Origin: Betaproteobacteria bacterium
Lineage (GTDB): Bacteria; Pseudomonadota; Gammaproteobacteria; Burkholderiales; SG8-39
Assembly (NCBI GenBank): GCA_005881575.1
Contig: VBCA01000013.1
Location: 1 to 64,000, forward strand
Length of the DNA stretch: 64,000 nt
Direction: 5' to 3'
How positions within the stretch are numbered: the first letter of the stretch is position 1; the number at the start of each line of letters is the position of its first letter. Of this stretch, positions 23,241-32,447 are shown piece after piece. The notes beneath the pieces were generated by a model. It was given only the letters and a program-made list of their open reading frames with translations, was not told the DNA's origin and did no database searches. The translations under genes and the position numbers were made by a program.

Positions 23241-25934
23241 ATGCGCGGCGCGGTGCTCGCTCTCACGGCCGGTCTCATGGCGAACGCCGCTCTCGCGGTT
23301 CCCGGACTCGAGCCCGGCGTATCGCGCGAGCTCGCGCTGTGGCGAGCAAAATACTACCGCGATGTCCGATACGCGCTGGCGATCAGCGTCACCGCCGGTG
23401 CGGCGAAGCTCGCCGGCACGGCCACCGTCGAGGTCACTCTTCCAGGCACAGTACCCGACCTGGTGCTCGACTGGCGTCCCTCGCCGGGCGCGGCGCGCGT
23501 GGCGCAGCTGCGCGTCAACGGCAAGCCGGCGAAGGCGAGACTCGAGCGGGAACACCTGATCGTTCCTGCGCGGCTGCTCAGGGCGGGAAGGAACCGCATA
23601 GCGCTCTCTTTCGAATCGCCGATCGCCTTGTCCGGCAGCGCGGTGACGCGCTACCTGGACCGCGAGGACGGCTCAGAGTACGTCTATACGCTTTTCGTTC
23701 CTTCGGATGCCAGCACCGCTTTCCCCTGCTTCGACCAGCCCGACCTCAAAGCGCGTTTCAAGCTCGAGCTGATCGTGCCGCGCGCATGGACCGCCGTCGG
23801 AAACGCCCCGATTGCGGCAACCGAGGACCTGTCGAGCGGCCAGCGCCGGTTCCGATTCGCAGCGACTGCCCCGATCAGCACGTATCTGTTCGCATTTGCC
23901 GCCGGGCCGTTCGCGGAGGTTCAGGTTCCAACCCCGCCTCAATCCTCTCCCGCAGGACGCAACACGGCGCGAGCGAAGCGGGCCGCCAAAAGGCGAGCGG
24001 GCTCTCCCGCCATTGAAAAAGCAGTCGAGACGAGGCTCTTCGTCCGCAAGTCGCAGCTCGCTCGCGCCCGTGCGGAGGCTCCCGAGGTGCTGCGGTTCAA
24101 TCGCGAGTCGCTGCGCTGGTTCGAGCGCTACTTCAATTCGCGCTTCCCGTTTCCCAAGTACGACCTGGTGCTCGTCCCGGAGTTCGCCTACGGAGGCATG
24201 GAGCACGCCGGGGCGACCTTTCTGCGCGAGGAAGCGGTGCTGTTTCCGTCCACGCCCAACGAAACGGACATCCTCGCGCGCGCGCAGCTCCTGTTCCACG
24301 AGACCTCGCATCAGTGGTTCGGCGATTCTGTGACCATGCGCTGGTTCGACGACCTGTGGCTGAAGGAAGGGTTCGCCAACTTCATGGCGGCCAAGGCGGC
24401 CGAGGCGCTGCTCCCGGCGCATTCGGTCTGGAACGCCTTCCACGCGCTCAAGACCGCCGCCTACCGGACCGACGTCACGCAGGGGACGACGCCGATCTAC
24501 CGGACGCTCTCCAATCTTTCCGGCGCGAAATCCGCTTACGGCAACATCGTCTATGGGAAGGCCCCGGCGGTGTTGCGCCAGGCCGAGTTCTACGTCGGCG
24601 AGCCGGTCTTCCGCCGGGCGGTGCGGCAGTTCCTGAAAGGACACGCCTATGCGGCCGCCGACTGGAACGACCTCGTCGTCGCGCTCGAGCGTGCCTCGGG
24701 CCGCAAGCTGAAGCGCTGGGCCGAAGCCTGGGTCAAGAGGCGTGGCATGGCGGAGGTGCGCCTCGCCTGGGACACCGATCGCGACGGCCGGCCGAAGAAC
24801 ACCGTCCTGGAGCAGCACAACGTGCTCAATGAAGGCGGAACTTGGCCGATGAAGCTACGGGTGTTCGCCTTGTCCGAGAGCGGGCTTCCCCGCTCGGCCG
24901 ATGCCTTGTTGCGCGGCCGGAGTACGAGCGTTCGCGAAATCGACGGCATGCCCGAGATCGACTTCGCGTTCGCGAATTTCGGAGACTACGGCTACGGGCG
25001 CTTCCTCCTCGACCCGATGAGCCGCGAGGCGGTCCTCGCACGCCCGGAAATCGTGCAGGGCGATCTGCTGCGCGCGCTCGTCTTCGGTTCGCTCTGGGAA
25101 TCGGTGCGGGACGCCGAGCTCGCACCCCTCGCCTATCTCGACCTCGTCATTCGCGTCGCCCCGGTCGAACGCGACCCGGTGACCCTCGCCGGCTTGCTCC
25201 AGCGCGCGCAGCTCGCCTTTCTCCACTATGCATCGGATCCCCAGCGGGACGCCGTGGCGGAATCTTTCGAGCAGCTTCTCGCCGAGGGAATGCTGCACGC
25301 GGATACGCCGGGGCGCCGCATTACTTTCCTCAGGGCGTTTACGGCGAGCGCCTGGTCGGAGAGCGGCCGCTCCCGGCTCAAATCGCTCCTCGCAAACACG
25401 TCGGAGATTCCCGGGGTGAAGCTCAGCTCGCGCGACCGCTTCCGCGCAATCGCGCGGCTGCTCGCGCTCGACGACCCGGAGGCGAAGGGCCTGCTCTCCG
25501 CGCAGATCGCCGCGGATTCCGGGGACGACGGCCGCCGCTACGCCTTCGCGGCGGCTGCGGCCGAGCGCAGCGCCGAGGCGAAGCGCGCTTACTTCGAGCG
25601 CTTCTTCAGCGAGCAGGGCCTAGCCGAAAGCTGGATCGATGCGGCGCTTGGCTCGTTCAACGCGGTCGAGCACGCCGAGCTGACCCAGCCCTATCTCGAT
25701 CTCGCGCTCGCCGCCTTGCCCGAATTCAAGCGCACGCGCAAGATCTTCTTCGTCAACAACTGGCTCGCCGCCTTCATCGGAGGACAGGTGGACGCCGCGG
25801 CGCTTGAGCAGGTGGAGAGTTTCGCAAGCCAGCCTGAGCTCGAGCCCGACCTGAAGCTCCAGGTCCTCGAAGCGATGGACGGGCTCGCGCGCACCGTCAA
25901 GATTCGAGCGAAGTTTGCCAGGCTCCTGCCCTGA
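23241..25934 (+). CDS. M1 family zinc metallopeptidase (aminopeptidase N-like), exported
   Basis: An 897-residue protein with an N-terminal signal peptide (~1-20, ending ANAALA). An N-terminal beta domain (~40-230) precedes the catalytic domain: exopeptidase motif GGMEHAG (~317) and zinc motif HETSHQWFGD (~353) with the third ligand in LKEGFAN 18 residues on. A low-complexity basic stretch (~236-258, Arg/Lys/Ala-rich) is inserted before the catalytic domain. A helical C-terminal domain completes the protein. Its signal peptide differs from cytoplasmic PepN, so it probably trims peptides in the periplasm. It converges on the acyl-CoA ligase. Confidence 0.92.
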   Translation: MRGAVLALTAGLMANAALAVPGLEPGVSRELALWRAKYYRDVRYALAISVTAGAAKLAGTATVEVTLPGTVPDLVLDWRPSPGAARVAQLRVNGKPAKARLEREHLIVPARLLRAGRNRIALSFESPIALSGSAVTRYLDREDGSEYVYTLFVPSDASTAFPCFDQPDLKARFKLELIVPRAWTAVGNAPIAATEDLSSGQRRFRFAATAPISTYLFAFAAGPFAEVQVPTPPQSSPAGRNTARAKRAAKRRAGSPAIEKAVETRLFVRKSQLARARAEAPEVLRFNRESLRWFERYFNSRFPFPKYDLVLVPEFAYGGMEHAGATFLREEAVLFPSTPNETDILARAQLLFHETSHQWFGDSVTMRWFDDLWLKEGFANFMAAKAAEALLPAHSVWNAFHALKTAAYRTDVTQGTTPIYRTLSNLSGAKSAYGNIVYGKAPAVLRQAEFYVGEPVFRRAVRQFLKGHAYAAADWNDLVVALERASGRKLKRWAEAWVKRRGMAEVRLAWDTDRDGRPKNTVLEQHNVLNEGGTWPMKLRVFALSESGLPRSADALLRGRSTSVREIDGMPEIDFAFANFGDYGYGRFLLDPMSREAVLARPEIVQGDLLRALVFGSLWESVRDAELAPLAYLDLVIRVAPVERDPVTLAGLLQRAQLAFLHYASDPQRDAVAESFEQLLAEGMLHADTPGRRITFLRAFTASAWSESGRSRLKSLLANTSEIPGVKLSSRDRFRAIARLLALDDPEAKGLLSAQIAADSGDDGRRYAFAAAAAERSAEAKRAYFERFFSEQGLAESWIDAALGSFNAVEHAELTQPYLDLALAALPEFKRTRKIFFVNNWLAAFIGGQVDAAALEQVESFASQPELEPDLKLQVLEAMDGLARTVKIRAKFARLLP

Positions 25935-25976
25935 CGAAGCCTGCGGTTCCGGAAGCGGCGCCCGCTCGCGCGCTCG

Positions 25977-27638
25977 TCAATCCAGCGCGCCGGCGGCGTA
26001 AGCGCGTTCGATCTCGGCGTCGAATTTCTGCTGCACCCGATCGCGCTTGACCTTGAGGGTCGGCGTGAGCAGCCCGTTCTCCACCGTCCAGGGCTCGCGA
26101 GTCGCCACGACACGGCGTACCCGTATGTACCGCGGGAATTCCTTCAAGCGATCGTTGGCGCGCCGGATGAGATCCTTTTCGCCGGTCTCCCGGGTCACCG
26201 CCACGAGCGCCAGGAACGGGCGCCCTTCGCCGATCAGGATGCCTTGTTCGAATACCCCGTCCCCGAGAATGGCGAGTTCCACGTCCTGCGGCGGAAGTTT
26301 TTCGCCGTTCGACAGGACGAGAACGTCCTTCAAGCGTCCACGTATGAAAATCCTGCCCTCCCGGATTTCCGCAAGATCGCCCGTATGCAGCCAATCTTCG
26401 CGATCGAGCGACTTCGCGCTCGCCTCCGGATTGTTCCAATAGCCCTTCATGACGCTCGGACCCCTCGCGAGCAGCTCGCCGTCCGCCGCGACTCGCACCT
26501 CGACATTGTCGAGCGGCATGCCGACCGATTCCGGAACATTGCCCTCCAGTCGATTCACCGAGATCACGGGAGAGGCCTCGGTCATTCCGTATCCCTGGAG
26601 AACCGGCAGCCCGAGCCCGAGGAACAGCCACGCAATCGCGGGGTCGAGCGGGGCACCGCCGAGGATCGCGAACCGCATCCTGCCGCCGAGCCTCGAGCGC
26701 ACCGGTCCTGCGACGCGGTCGCGCAGCAGGGCGAGAACGATCCGGTCAGCGAGCCCCGCTTCGCGGCGCTGGGCTCGCCCTCCCGCCGCTACTACCAGCT
26801 CGAAAAGCCGCTTCTTGGCCGGAGATTGGGCGAGAGCCTCGTTGACGCGCGCTGCGAATTTTTCGAACACGCGCGGCACCGCGAACATCACGGTCGGGCG
26901 CTCGCTCGCGAGGTCCTCTGCGAGCTGCGAGATCGAGCGGGCGTAAGTGACCTTCGCGCCGATCGCGAGCGGCAGGTAGTAGCCGCCGGTGCGCTCGAAC
27001 ATGTGTGAAAGCGGAAGCAGGGATAGAAATACATCGTCGCTCTGCGCGAGGCGCAGGCGCTCGCAAGCGGAGACGTTCGCGAGGATGTTCCCGTGCGTGA
27101 GCATCACCCCCTTTGGTCTGCCTGCCGTTCCCGAGGTGTAGCAAATCGTGGCCAGGGCGCCATCTTCGACTGGCGCGGCCTCGAACGTGGGGGCCTGCCG
27201 AGGGAGCACCGCCTCGACCCCGTCATGGCCGCTTCCCGGATCGGCGGCGACGCACAGCACGCGCGGCAGAGATGCGGCCACGCCCCGCAGCGCGTCGGCC
27301 ATGCGGCTGGTCTCCGCCACGAGCAGTCGCGCGCCGCTGTTCTCCAGGCACCATGCGACGTTTTCCGGGTTGTCGTCGGCGTAGAGCGGCACGACGACGA
27401 GACCGAGGCCGAGCGCAGCCTGGTCGGCCGCGACCCAGTGAATGCCGTTTTTCAGGCACAACGCGACACGGTCGCCCGGCGCGAGGCCCTCGGCGCGCAG
27501 AAAAGCCTGCCAGCGCGCCGCGTACGCGGCGATTTCGCGCGCAGAGATATCCCGCCAACTGCCCTCGGTGAACTGACGGTAGAGAATTCGCTCGGGCGTG
27601 GCGAGATGCGCGCCGAGAAGACTTGCGATGTTTGCCAT
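25977..27638 (-). CDS. Long-chain acyl-CoA synthetase / AMP-dependent ligase
   Basis: A 553-residue ANL-superfamily enzyme that adenylates a carboxylate and transfers it to CoA. The P-loop ICYTSGTAGRPKGVMLTHGN spans ~167-186. LPLSHMFERTGGYY, the adenine motif GYGMTEASPV (~355), the TGD of LHTGDLAE (~425) and the hinge RLKDVLVLSNGEKLPP (~440) place it near FadD15-like long-chain synthetases. The C-terminal segment LTPTLKVKRD (~530) has the catalytic-Lys region. It is slightly shorter than typical FadD15 (~600). It is transcribed divergently from the rRNA methyltransferase. Confidence 0.9.
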   Translation of the reverse strand: MANIASLLGAHLATPERILYRQFTEGSWRDISAREIAAYAARWQAFLRAEGLAPGDRVALCLKNGIHWVAADQAALGLGLVVVPLYADDNPENVAWCLENSGARLLVAETSRMADALRGVAASLPRVLCVAADPGSGHDGVEAVLPRQAPTFEAAPVEDGALATICYTSGTAGRPKGVMLTHGNILANVSACERLRLAQSDDVFLSLLPLSHMFERTGGYYLPLAIGAKVTYARSISQLAEDLASERPTVMFAVPRVFEKFAARVNEALAQSPAKKRLFELVVAAGGRAQRREAGLADRIVLALLRDRVAGPVRSRLGGRMRFAILGGAPLDPAIAWLFLGLGLPVLQGYGMTEASPVISVNRLEGNVPESVGMPLDNVEVRVAADGELLARGPSVMKGYWNNPEASAKSLDREDWLHTGDLAEIREGRIFIRGRLKDVLVLSNGEKLPPQDVELAILGDGVFEQGILIGEGRPFLALVAVTRETGEKDLIRRANDRLKEFPRYIRVRRVVATREPWTVENGLLTPTLKVKRDRVQQKFDAEIERAYAAGALD

Positions 27639-27704
27639 GGCGGGGCTGTGTTAGGCTCCGGTCCCGTTAATGAAGCCCGTCCAGTCCATCATGCTGAATC
27701 CGCC

Positions 27705-28886
27705 GTGAGCGTGCAAGCCTTCTTCGCCTCTTGTCCGAGAGGCCTCGAATCGCTCCTCGCCGAAGAGCTCACCCGGTTTGGCGCGAAGAAAACCAGCCTC
27801 GTTCCGGGCGGTGTCGCATTCGAGGGGGAGATTCTCGCCTGTTACCGGGTCAACCTCGAGTCGCGGCTCGCCACCCGCGTCCTGATACGGCTTGCCCGCT
27901 CGCCCTACCGCGGAGAAGAAGACGTATACGAAGCCGCTCTCGCGGTGAAGTGGCCCGAATGGTTCAGCGAGACGCAAAGCATTCGCGTGGACGTCAACGC
28001 GATACGCTCTCCGCTGAAGAGCCTCGAATTCGCGACTTTGCGAATCAAGGACGCTGTGTGCGACCGGTTTCGCGCGGACCGCGGGCGGCGGCCCGACGTG
28101 GACACGCGCTCCCCCGAGGTGCGCATCCAGGCCTTCCTCGACAAGGCGGAGGTCACTCTCTACCTGGACACCTCCGGCGAACCACTCAACAAGCGCGGCT
28201 ACCGCAGGGATGCGGGCGAAGCCCCGCTGAAGGAAAACCTTGCTGCCGGCATCGTTCGGCTCACGGGTTGGAACTCGAGCGAGCCCCTCCTTGACCCCAT
28301 GTGCGGCAGCGGGACGCTCGTCGTCGAGGCGGCGATGATGGCCCTCGCGATCCCTCCGGGACACGCGCGCGCGTTCGGCTTCGAGCGCCTCGCCGGATTC
28401 GATCTCAGGCGGTGGAACGAGGTACGCGACGCGGCGCTCGCCCGCCGCAGGCCCAAGCAGCGGCTCCCGATCTTCGCCCGCGATCGCTACGGAGAGGAGC
28501 TGAAAAAAGCCCGCCTCAACCTCGAGGCAGCGGGCCTCGGCGACTGCGTCGAACTCAAACAGGCCGACGTTCTCGATACCGGCGCCCCGGCGCGCGCGGG
28601 CGTGCTCCTCGCCAATCCGCCCTACGGCACCCGGATCGGCGAACAGGCCGCGCTCGCGGAGTTCTACCCGAAGCTCGGCGATACGCTGAAGAAATACTAC
28701 GCGGGCTGGCGCTGTTACCTCTTCTCGGGGGATGCGCGACTTCCGAAGCTGATCAGACTGAGCGCGTCCAAGCGCACCCCGCTTTACAACGGCCCGCTGG
28801 AATGCCGGCTCTACGAGTATCTGGTCGTCGCCGGGTCCAATCGCAAGAAATCCACTCCATCGCGTGCCAGCGGATCCGGCACTTAG
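27705..28886 (+). CDS. THUMP-domain rRNA N2-guanine methyltransferase (RlmL N-terminal type)
   Basis: A 393-residue SAM-dependent enzyme, likely forming m2G in 23S rRNA. GTG 27705 fits the family N-terminus (QAFFASCPRGLESLL), although the frame is open for 600 nt upstream inside antisense sequence. The THUMP domain is at ~45-160; DPMCGSGTLVVEAA (~200) binds SAM and LANPPYGTRIG (~303) is the catalytic NPPY loop. The second methyltransferase half of E. coli RlmL (RlmK) is absent, as in many betaproteobacteria. Convergent with DUF2721, 16 bp apart. Confidence 0.9.
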   Translation: MSVQAFFASCPRGLESLLAEELTRFGAKKTSLVPGGVAFEGEILACYRVNLESRLATRVLIRLARSPYRGEEDVYEAALAVKWPEWFSETQSIRVDVNAIRSPLKSLEFATLRIKDAVCDRFRADRGRRPDVDTRSPEVRIQAFLDKAEVTLYLDTSGEPLNKRGYRRDAGEAPLKENLAAGIVRLTGWNSSEPLLDPMCGSGTLVVEAAMMALAIPPGHARAFGFERLAGFDLRRWNEVRDAALARRRPKQRLPIFARDRYGEELKKARLNLEAAGLGDCVELKQADVLDTGAPARAGVLLANPPYGTRIGEQAALAEFYPKLGDTLKKYYAGWRCYLFSGDARLPKLIRLSASKRTPLYNGPLECRLYEYLVVAGSNRKKSTPSRASGSGT

Positions 28887-28902
28887 CGCCTTTGCCCCCT
28901 TC

Positions 28903-29340
28903 CTAGCGCATCTGGCTGCGCGCGCTCGATACCGCCAGAAAAATCTCGCGCAGGAACACCAACAGTGACAGGATGAAAGCCAGCATCGCGGCGATGAAGA
29001 GCAGCCCGATGAACCTCGACAGGTCGATCGCGATGAACGCATCGACGAAGGCAACGGCGATCAGCAGCCCGACGAAAAGCGCGCAAATCACCGAGAGCAC
29101 GATCGAGCCGTAGACCAGGCGCACGCGCCGGCTGAGGAGATTGAGTTCCGCGCGCGCCGCCTTCTGTCCCTCGGGGAGCAGCTGGCGCAGCCGGTCCTCG
29201 AGCGTGCGGCTGCGGTCGACCGCGCGGCCCAGGCGGTTGGAGAGCACGCCGATGATCGTCCCCACCGCGGTGAGCAGGAAAACCGGCGCCACAGCGAGCT
29301 GGATCAGTCGTGTGACGTCGATGACGTTGTCCGCGTTCAT
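28903..29340 (-). CDS. DUF2721 family membrane protein
   Basis: A 145-residue protein with three predicted helices (~12-32, ~75-98, ~108-132). The motif APVFLLTAVGTIIGVLSNRL, with a short RxxDRxRxLE-like segment after helix 1 (RAVDRSRTLEDRL), identifies DUF2721. Function is unknown. It is the last gene of a minus-strand run of small genes. Confidence 0.87.
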   Translation of the reverse strand: MNADNVIDVTRLIQLAVAPVFLLTAVGTIIGVLSNRLGRAVDRSRTLEDRLRQLLPEGQKAARAELNLLSRRVRLVYGSIVLSVICALFVGLLIAVAFVDAFIAIDLSRFIGLLFIAAMLAFILSLLVFLREIFLAVSSARSQMR

Positions 29341-29371
29341 GCGGGAGCCTTCTCTTGCCTGCGGCCGCGCC

Positions 29372-29695
29372 TTATACCATGGCCTTGCGCAACTGGTGCT
29401 TGAAATGGTGGATGTGGTTGAGGGCGACCTTCAGCTTGCCGCGATCCTTTGCGGCGAGCGCCTCGTCGCGCTTTTTCTGCCACTCGCCGATCTTGGTCTT
29501 GATCGCGGTCTTGTCGACGCCCTTGACCTCGTGGTGCACGTGCATGTCGATGTTGAGTGCCTTGCAGAGCGCAGCGAGCAGATGGTCCTTGTTCAGCTGC
29601 GTGTAGCCTTTGACCGCCTCGTGCTCGATTCCGGCCGCGATCTCGCGCAGCTCGGCGAGAGGCTTGCTCTTCAGCTCAGGAAAAGTGTGGGCCAT
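29372..29695 (-). CDS. Small protein with Rho-N-terminal-like (SAP-type) domain
   Basis: A 107-residue protein. The N-terminal ~50 residues (SKPLAELREIAAGI, GYTQLNKDHLLAALCKAL) follow the Rho_N/SAP-like helical hairpin that often binds nucleic acid. The second half (HVHHEVKGVDK, LKVALNHIHHFKHQLRK) is helical, His- and Lys-rich and might bind nucleic acid or metal. No function is established. It lies 31 bp before DUF2721 on the same strand. Confidence 0.8.
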   Translation of the reverse strand: MAHTFPELKSKPLAELREIAAGIEHEAVKGYTQLNKDHLLAALCKALNIDMHVHHEVKGVDKTAIKTKIGEWQKKRDEALAAKDRGKLKVALNHIHHFKHQLRKAMV

Positions 29696-29756
29696 GTGTT
29701 CTCCGGGGTGATCGTCCCGGATAATACTGTAGAAGCGTCCGCGGCAGCTAGCGCAG

Positions 29757-30272
29757 CTACCTGCTGGCGCCTCCTATGCGTCTTCCCACGATGATGAGAT
29801 CGCGTTCGACTCCGTCCAACACGGCGACCTTCGGCAGCTCCCCCCACCGCTGGAATCCGAATCGCCGGAACAACGCGAGGCTCGGTTCGTTGTGGCCGAA
29901 TATGAACCCCAACAGCGTGTCGACCCCGAGCGTCGGCGCGTGCGCCAGCGCTTGGGTCAGCAGATAGGAGCCGAGCCCCCGCTTTCGGAACGCTTCGTGA
30001 ACGTAGACGCTGAGCTCTGCGGTCTTGGCGTATGCCGGGCGCCCGTAGAACGTTGAAAAGCTGAGCCAGGCCGCGACGCGACCCGCGTCCTCGACCACCC
30101 AAAGAGGCCTGCGATCCGGAGTGTGTTCCTCGAACCAGTGCACCCGGCTCTCGACCGAAACAGGGTCGGTATCGGCCGTCACGACGCGCGACGCGATCGT
30201 GGAGTTGTAGATCTCCACGATCTGCGGCAGGTCGCTTCGAATGGCGGCCCTATGGATGCAGGGTTCAGGCAT
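29757..30272 (-). CDS. GNAT acetyltransferase, phosphinothricin/methionine-sulfoximine type
   Basis: A 171-residue protein. ATG 30272 is preferred to the longer start at 30350, because a GAGGGGG site lies a few bases upstream and the family starts near [19 protein letters not shown], seen as [13 protein letters not shown]. Motifs: [42 protein letters not shown] (acetyl-CoA loop ~90-110) and [20 protein letters not shown]. Relatives acetylate phosphinothricin, methionine sulfoximine or amino acids. The true substrate is unknown. Confidence 0.88.
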   Translation of the reverse strand: MPEPCIHRAAIRSDLPQIVEIYNSTIASRVVTADTDPVSVESRVHWFEEHTPDRRPLWVVEDAGRVAAWLSFSTFYGRPAYAKTAELSVYVHEAFRKRGLGSYLLTQALAHAPTLGVDTLLGFIFGHNEPSLALFRRFGFQRWGELPKVAVLDGVERDLIIVGRRIGGASR

Positions 30273-30389
30273 CGACCCCCTCAGCCCGTGTTCGCGCGGC
30301 TCGGGGTTCGCGCGGGGCGCCGCGCGCCGGTCTTGCTCGCGCTCCGGCACATGCGATTGTCAGGCGCAAGGCGACGCGACTCGCGACGG

Positions 30390-31505
30390 CTATTTTCCCA
30401 GGTGTTTGTCGAAGAACCGGGCGATCTCCGTAAACGCCTCCTTGGTCTCCGGAGCTCCGACATCGCGGTAATACTGCGCGTGGGATTGACCTTCGAAGAC
30501 CTGCAACACCGCTTCGACCCCCGCCTCGCGCAGCTTGCGGTGCACCCGCACCGTATTGGAGAGGAGCAGGTCACGCGTCCCGGTGGTGAGAATCGCCGGC
30601 GGAAAACCGCGCATGTCGCCGTAGACCGGCGAGAGCATCGGGTCCCTGAGATCGCGGCCGTTGGTATAGAGCGCGGCGCGCTTGTCGCAGTTCGCTCCGT
30701 ACGCCACCAGAACATTGTCGAGCATCGCGTTGGTATGGAAGGAGTCGCCGGCCCCGGTCAGATCGGACATCGGCGTACCGGGCGCGATCGCGGCCGGCAG
30801 CGGGAGCTTCTCCTGCTTGGCGCGCAGGACCATCGCCAAAGTCAGGTTGCCACCGGCCGAAGAGCCGAAGATCGCCATGTTCTTCGGCGGCGCCATTTTG
30901 GTGGCGGCCTTCCACACCGTCATGGCGTCGTCGAGTCCGGCCGGATAGGGATGGTCCGGCGGCATGCGATAGTCGACGGAAATCACCTTGAATCCGCCGA
31001 AGCCCGCCATGTAGACCGCCTCGACCGTTCCGGATTCGCCGGGGAAGCTGACGAAGCAACCGCCGTGAACGTGGACCAGCAGCCGGTTGCGGTTTTCACG
31101 CGGGATCGCCGCCGGCGTGACCCGATACGCCTTGACCCCGTCGATGGTCATAGGCTCGACCTTGACGCCTAGGGTTTCGCGCAACGCCGGCAAGGCTTTC
31201 ATGGCGGCCTGATAGCCCGCATTGACCTGCTCTTTCCAGCCCTCAGCCGTCGTCGGGATCACGTTCCAGGTCGAAGTGAGGGGCGCGGCGATCTGTTTTT
31301 GCATCTGCGGGCTCACCGTGTCCGGCACCGGCACTGTCTTGGCCGGCAGCTCGCGCGCCGCCGCCGCCGGCGTCTGTGCGACGGCATGCGATGCCATTAG
31401 GGCGATCGCGGCGGCGAAACAGGCGAGGCCGGGCACGCGCCACGGGCGAAGCGACAAATGGACTGGCGACGAGCCCCGACGAGTGAACTCGGAACGGATT
31501 TTCAT
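30390..31505 (-). CDS. Secreted HSL-family alpha/beta hydrolase (esterase)
   Basis: A 371-residue protein with a Tat-like or Sec signal (~1-45; an SRR-type pair is not certain, and a hydrophobic core ACFAAAIALMASHAVAQ is clear). The HSL oxyanion motif VHVHGGCF (~145), nucleophile elbow GSSAGGNL (~216), acid Asp in TGTRDLLL and His in GQSHAQY near the end form a complete catalytic set. GAGGAG lies just before ATG 31505. Probably a carboxylesterase of unknown substrate. It is part of a small accessory group downstream of pilU. Confidence 0.9.
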   Translation of the reverse strand: MKIRSEFTRRGSSPVHLSLRPWRVPGLACFAAAIALMASHAVAQTPAAAARELPAKTVPVPDTVSPQMQKQIAAPLTSTWNVIPTTAEGWKEQVNAGYQAAMKALPALRETLGVKVEPMTIDGVKAYRVTPAAIPRENRNRLLVHVHGGCFVSFPGESGTVEAVYMAGFGGFKVISVDYRMPPDHPYPAGLDDAMTVWKAATKMAPPKNMAIFGSSAGGNLTLAMVLRAKQEKLPLPAAIAPGTPMSDLTGAGDSFHTNAMLDNVLVAYGANCDKRAALYTNGRDLRDPMLSPVYGDMRGFPPAILTTGTRDLLLSNTVRVHRKLREAGVEAVLQVFEGQSHAQYYRDVGAPETKEAFTEIARFFDKHLGK

Positions 31506-31592
31506 GGCGTTTCTCCTCGATTTCTCGTTTTGGCTACCTGGCCCAATGCAAGGATATGCGGTTAAGAAGCTAAGGTTCGCGTTGCGCGGGAG

Positions 31593-31901
31593 TCACAGGC
31601 AATTTCCAAGGGCACACCCGATGAAGAGCTCTCCCGCCGCAAACGCCAGCATCGAGTAAGGTATCGACAGAACTGCCAACGCGATTTTCAGGCATGGACG
31701 AATGGATGCCAGTGGAAGCAGTGCGAGCGTCAAGATCCACGGAACGAACTCCGCGACATCGAATGCTGTCCACGAGAACACCTCATCGGGGCGGTCTGGC
31801 CATGCGAGCCCGTATAGGGCAGCAACCGAGATCAGACAGGCGACGGGCAATGTCAGAAACAGGGCCGGAATCGCAACGCAGATACGTCCTACGTACTGCA
31901 C
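31593..31901 (-). CDS. Small hypothetical membrane protein
   Basis: A 102-residue protein with three hydrophobic segments (~8-32, ~50-68, ~74-95) and a C-terminus ending in GCALGNCL with two Cys. I do not recognise a family. Reading-frame quality and position between two coding genes on the same strand support it as real. Local base composition looks less GC-rich than neighbouring genes, so recent acquisition is possible. An unrelated open frame on the plus strand here was judged a shadow. Confidence 0.55.
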   Translation of the reverse strand: MQYVGRICVAIPALFLTLPVACLISVAALYGLAWPDRPDEVFSWTAFDVAEFVPWILTLALLPLASIRPCLKIALAVLSIPYSMLAFAAGELFIGCALGNCL

Positions 31902-32008
31902 GTGACCTCCTGGATCGGCAAGCGCGGCCGACGCGTGAAATCCGAAATCAGCGGCGCGATTGCGCGCGTGCGCTCCGGACTACGAGCGAGGCTTCCGTAA
32001 GGCAGAAA

Positions 32009-32419
32009 TTAGTCGTGGTAAACCAGGCCCGCCGCAACACCCGCTGCGATGAATTCCACCAGAGTTCCCACGAACCACCAGAACGCGAGCGCAAGCGGAA
32101 TCGGCAGAATCACGTACCAGCCGAAGCTGTGCATCACGGACAACATGAGTCCCACATACAGGCCGAAGCGAAATCCCTGCCCCAAGCCCGGCTTGCCCTT
32201 CTCGTAGCCCTTCACGTAGATCAGCGAGAAGAATGGCGCGAGTACCAGCATCCCAACCCAGAAGATCCACATCATTTTCTGCATCTCGGCTTCCGGGCGC
32301 CACACGGCAGCCGTCTGCCGGTACAGATCTGACAGGAGCACGCCGTGGATGAGGAATTCCAGCGCCGCCACCACGACGAAAACAGCCCCGCTCGCCAGCA
32401 CCCAGCGTTTCGTATTCAT
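32009..32419 (-). CDS. Hypothetical four-helix membrane protein
   Basis: A 136-residue protein with four hydrophobic segments (~8-28, ~48-68, ~85-105, ~112-133). The motif FLIHGVLLSDLYRQTAAVWRP after helix 1, given here by its core IHGVLLSDLY, and KGKPGLGQGFRFGLYVGLM (core GLGQGFRFGLY) occur in uncharacterised small membrane proteins. ATG 32419 is 29 nt downstream of the pilU stop, so it could be cotranscribed with pilTU. No functional claim is made. Confidence 0.7.
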   Translation of the reverse strand: MNTKRWVLASGAVFVVVAALEFLIHGVLLSDLYRQTAAVWRPEAEMQKMMWIFWVGMLVLAPFFSLIYVKGYEKGKPGLGQGFRFGLYVGLMLSVMHSFGWYVILPIPLALAFWWFVGTLVEFIAAGVAAGLVYHD

Positions 32420-32447
32420 GGGCTCCTCCGCATGTTCGGCGTCCGCG

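Noticed and set aside
27093-27704. Upstream 200-codon extension of the rRNA methyltransferase
   Set aside because: It runs antisense to the acyl-CoA ligase start and has no THUMP-like sequence; GTG 27705 matches the family start.
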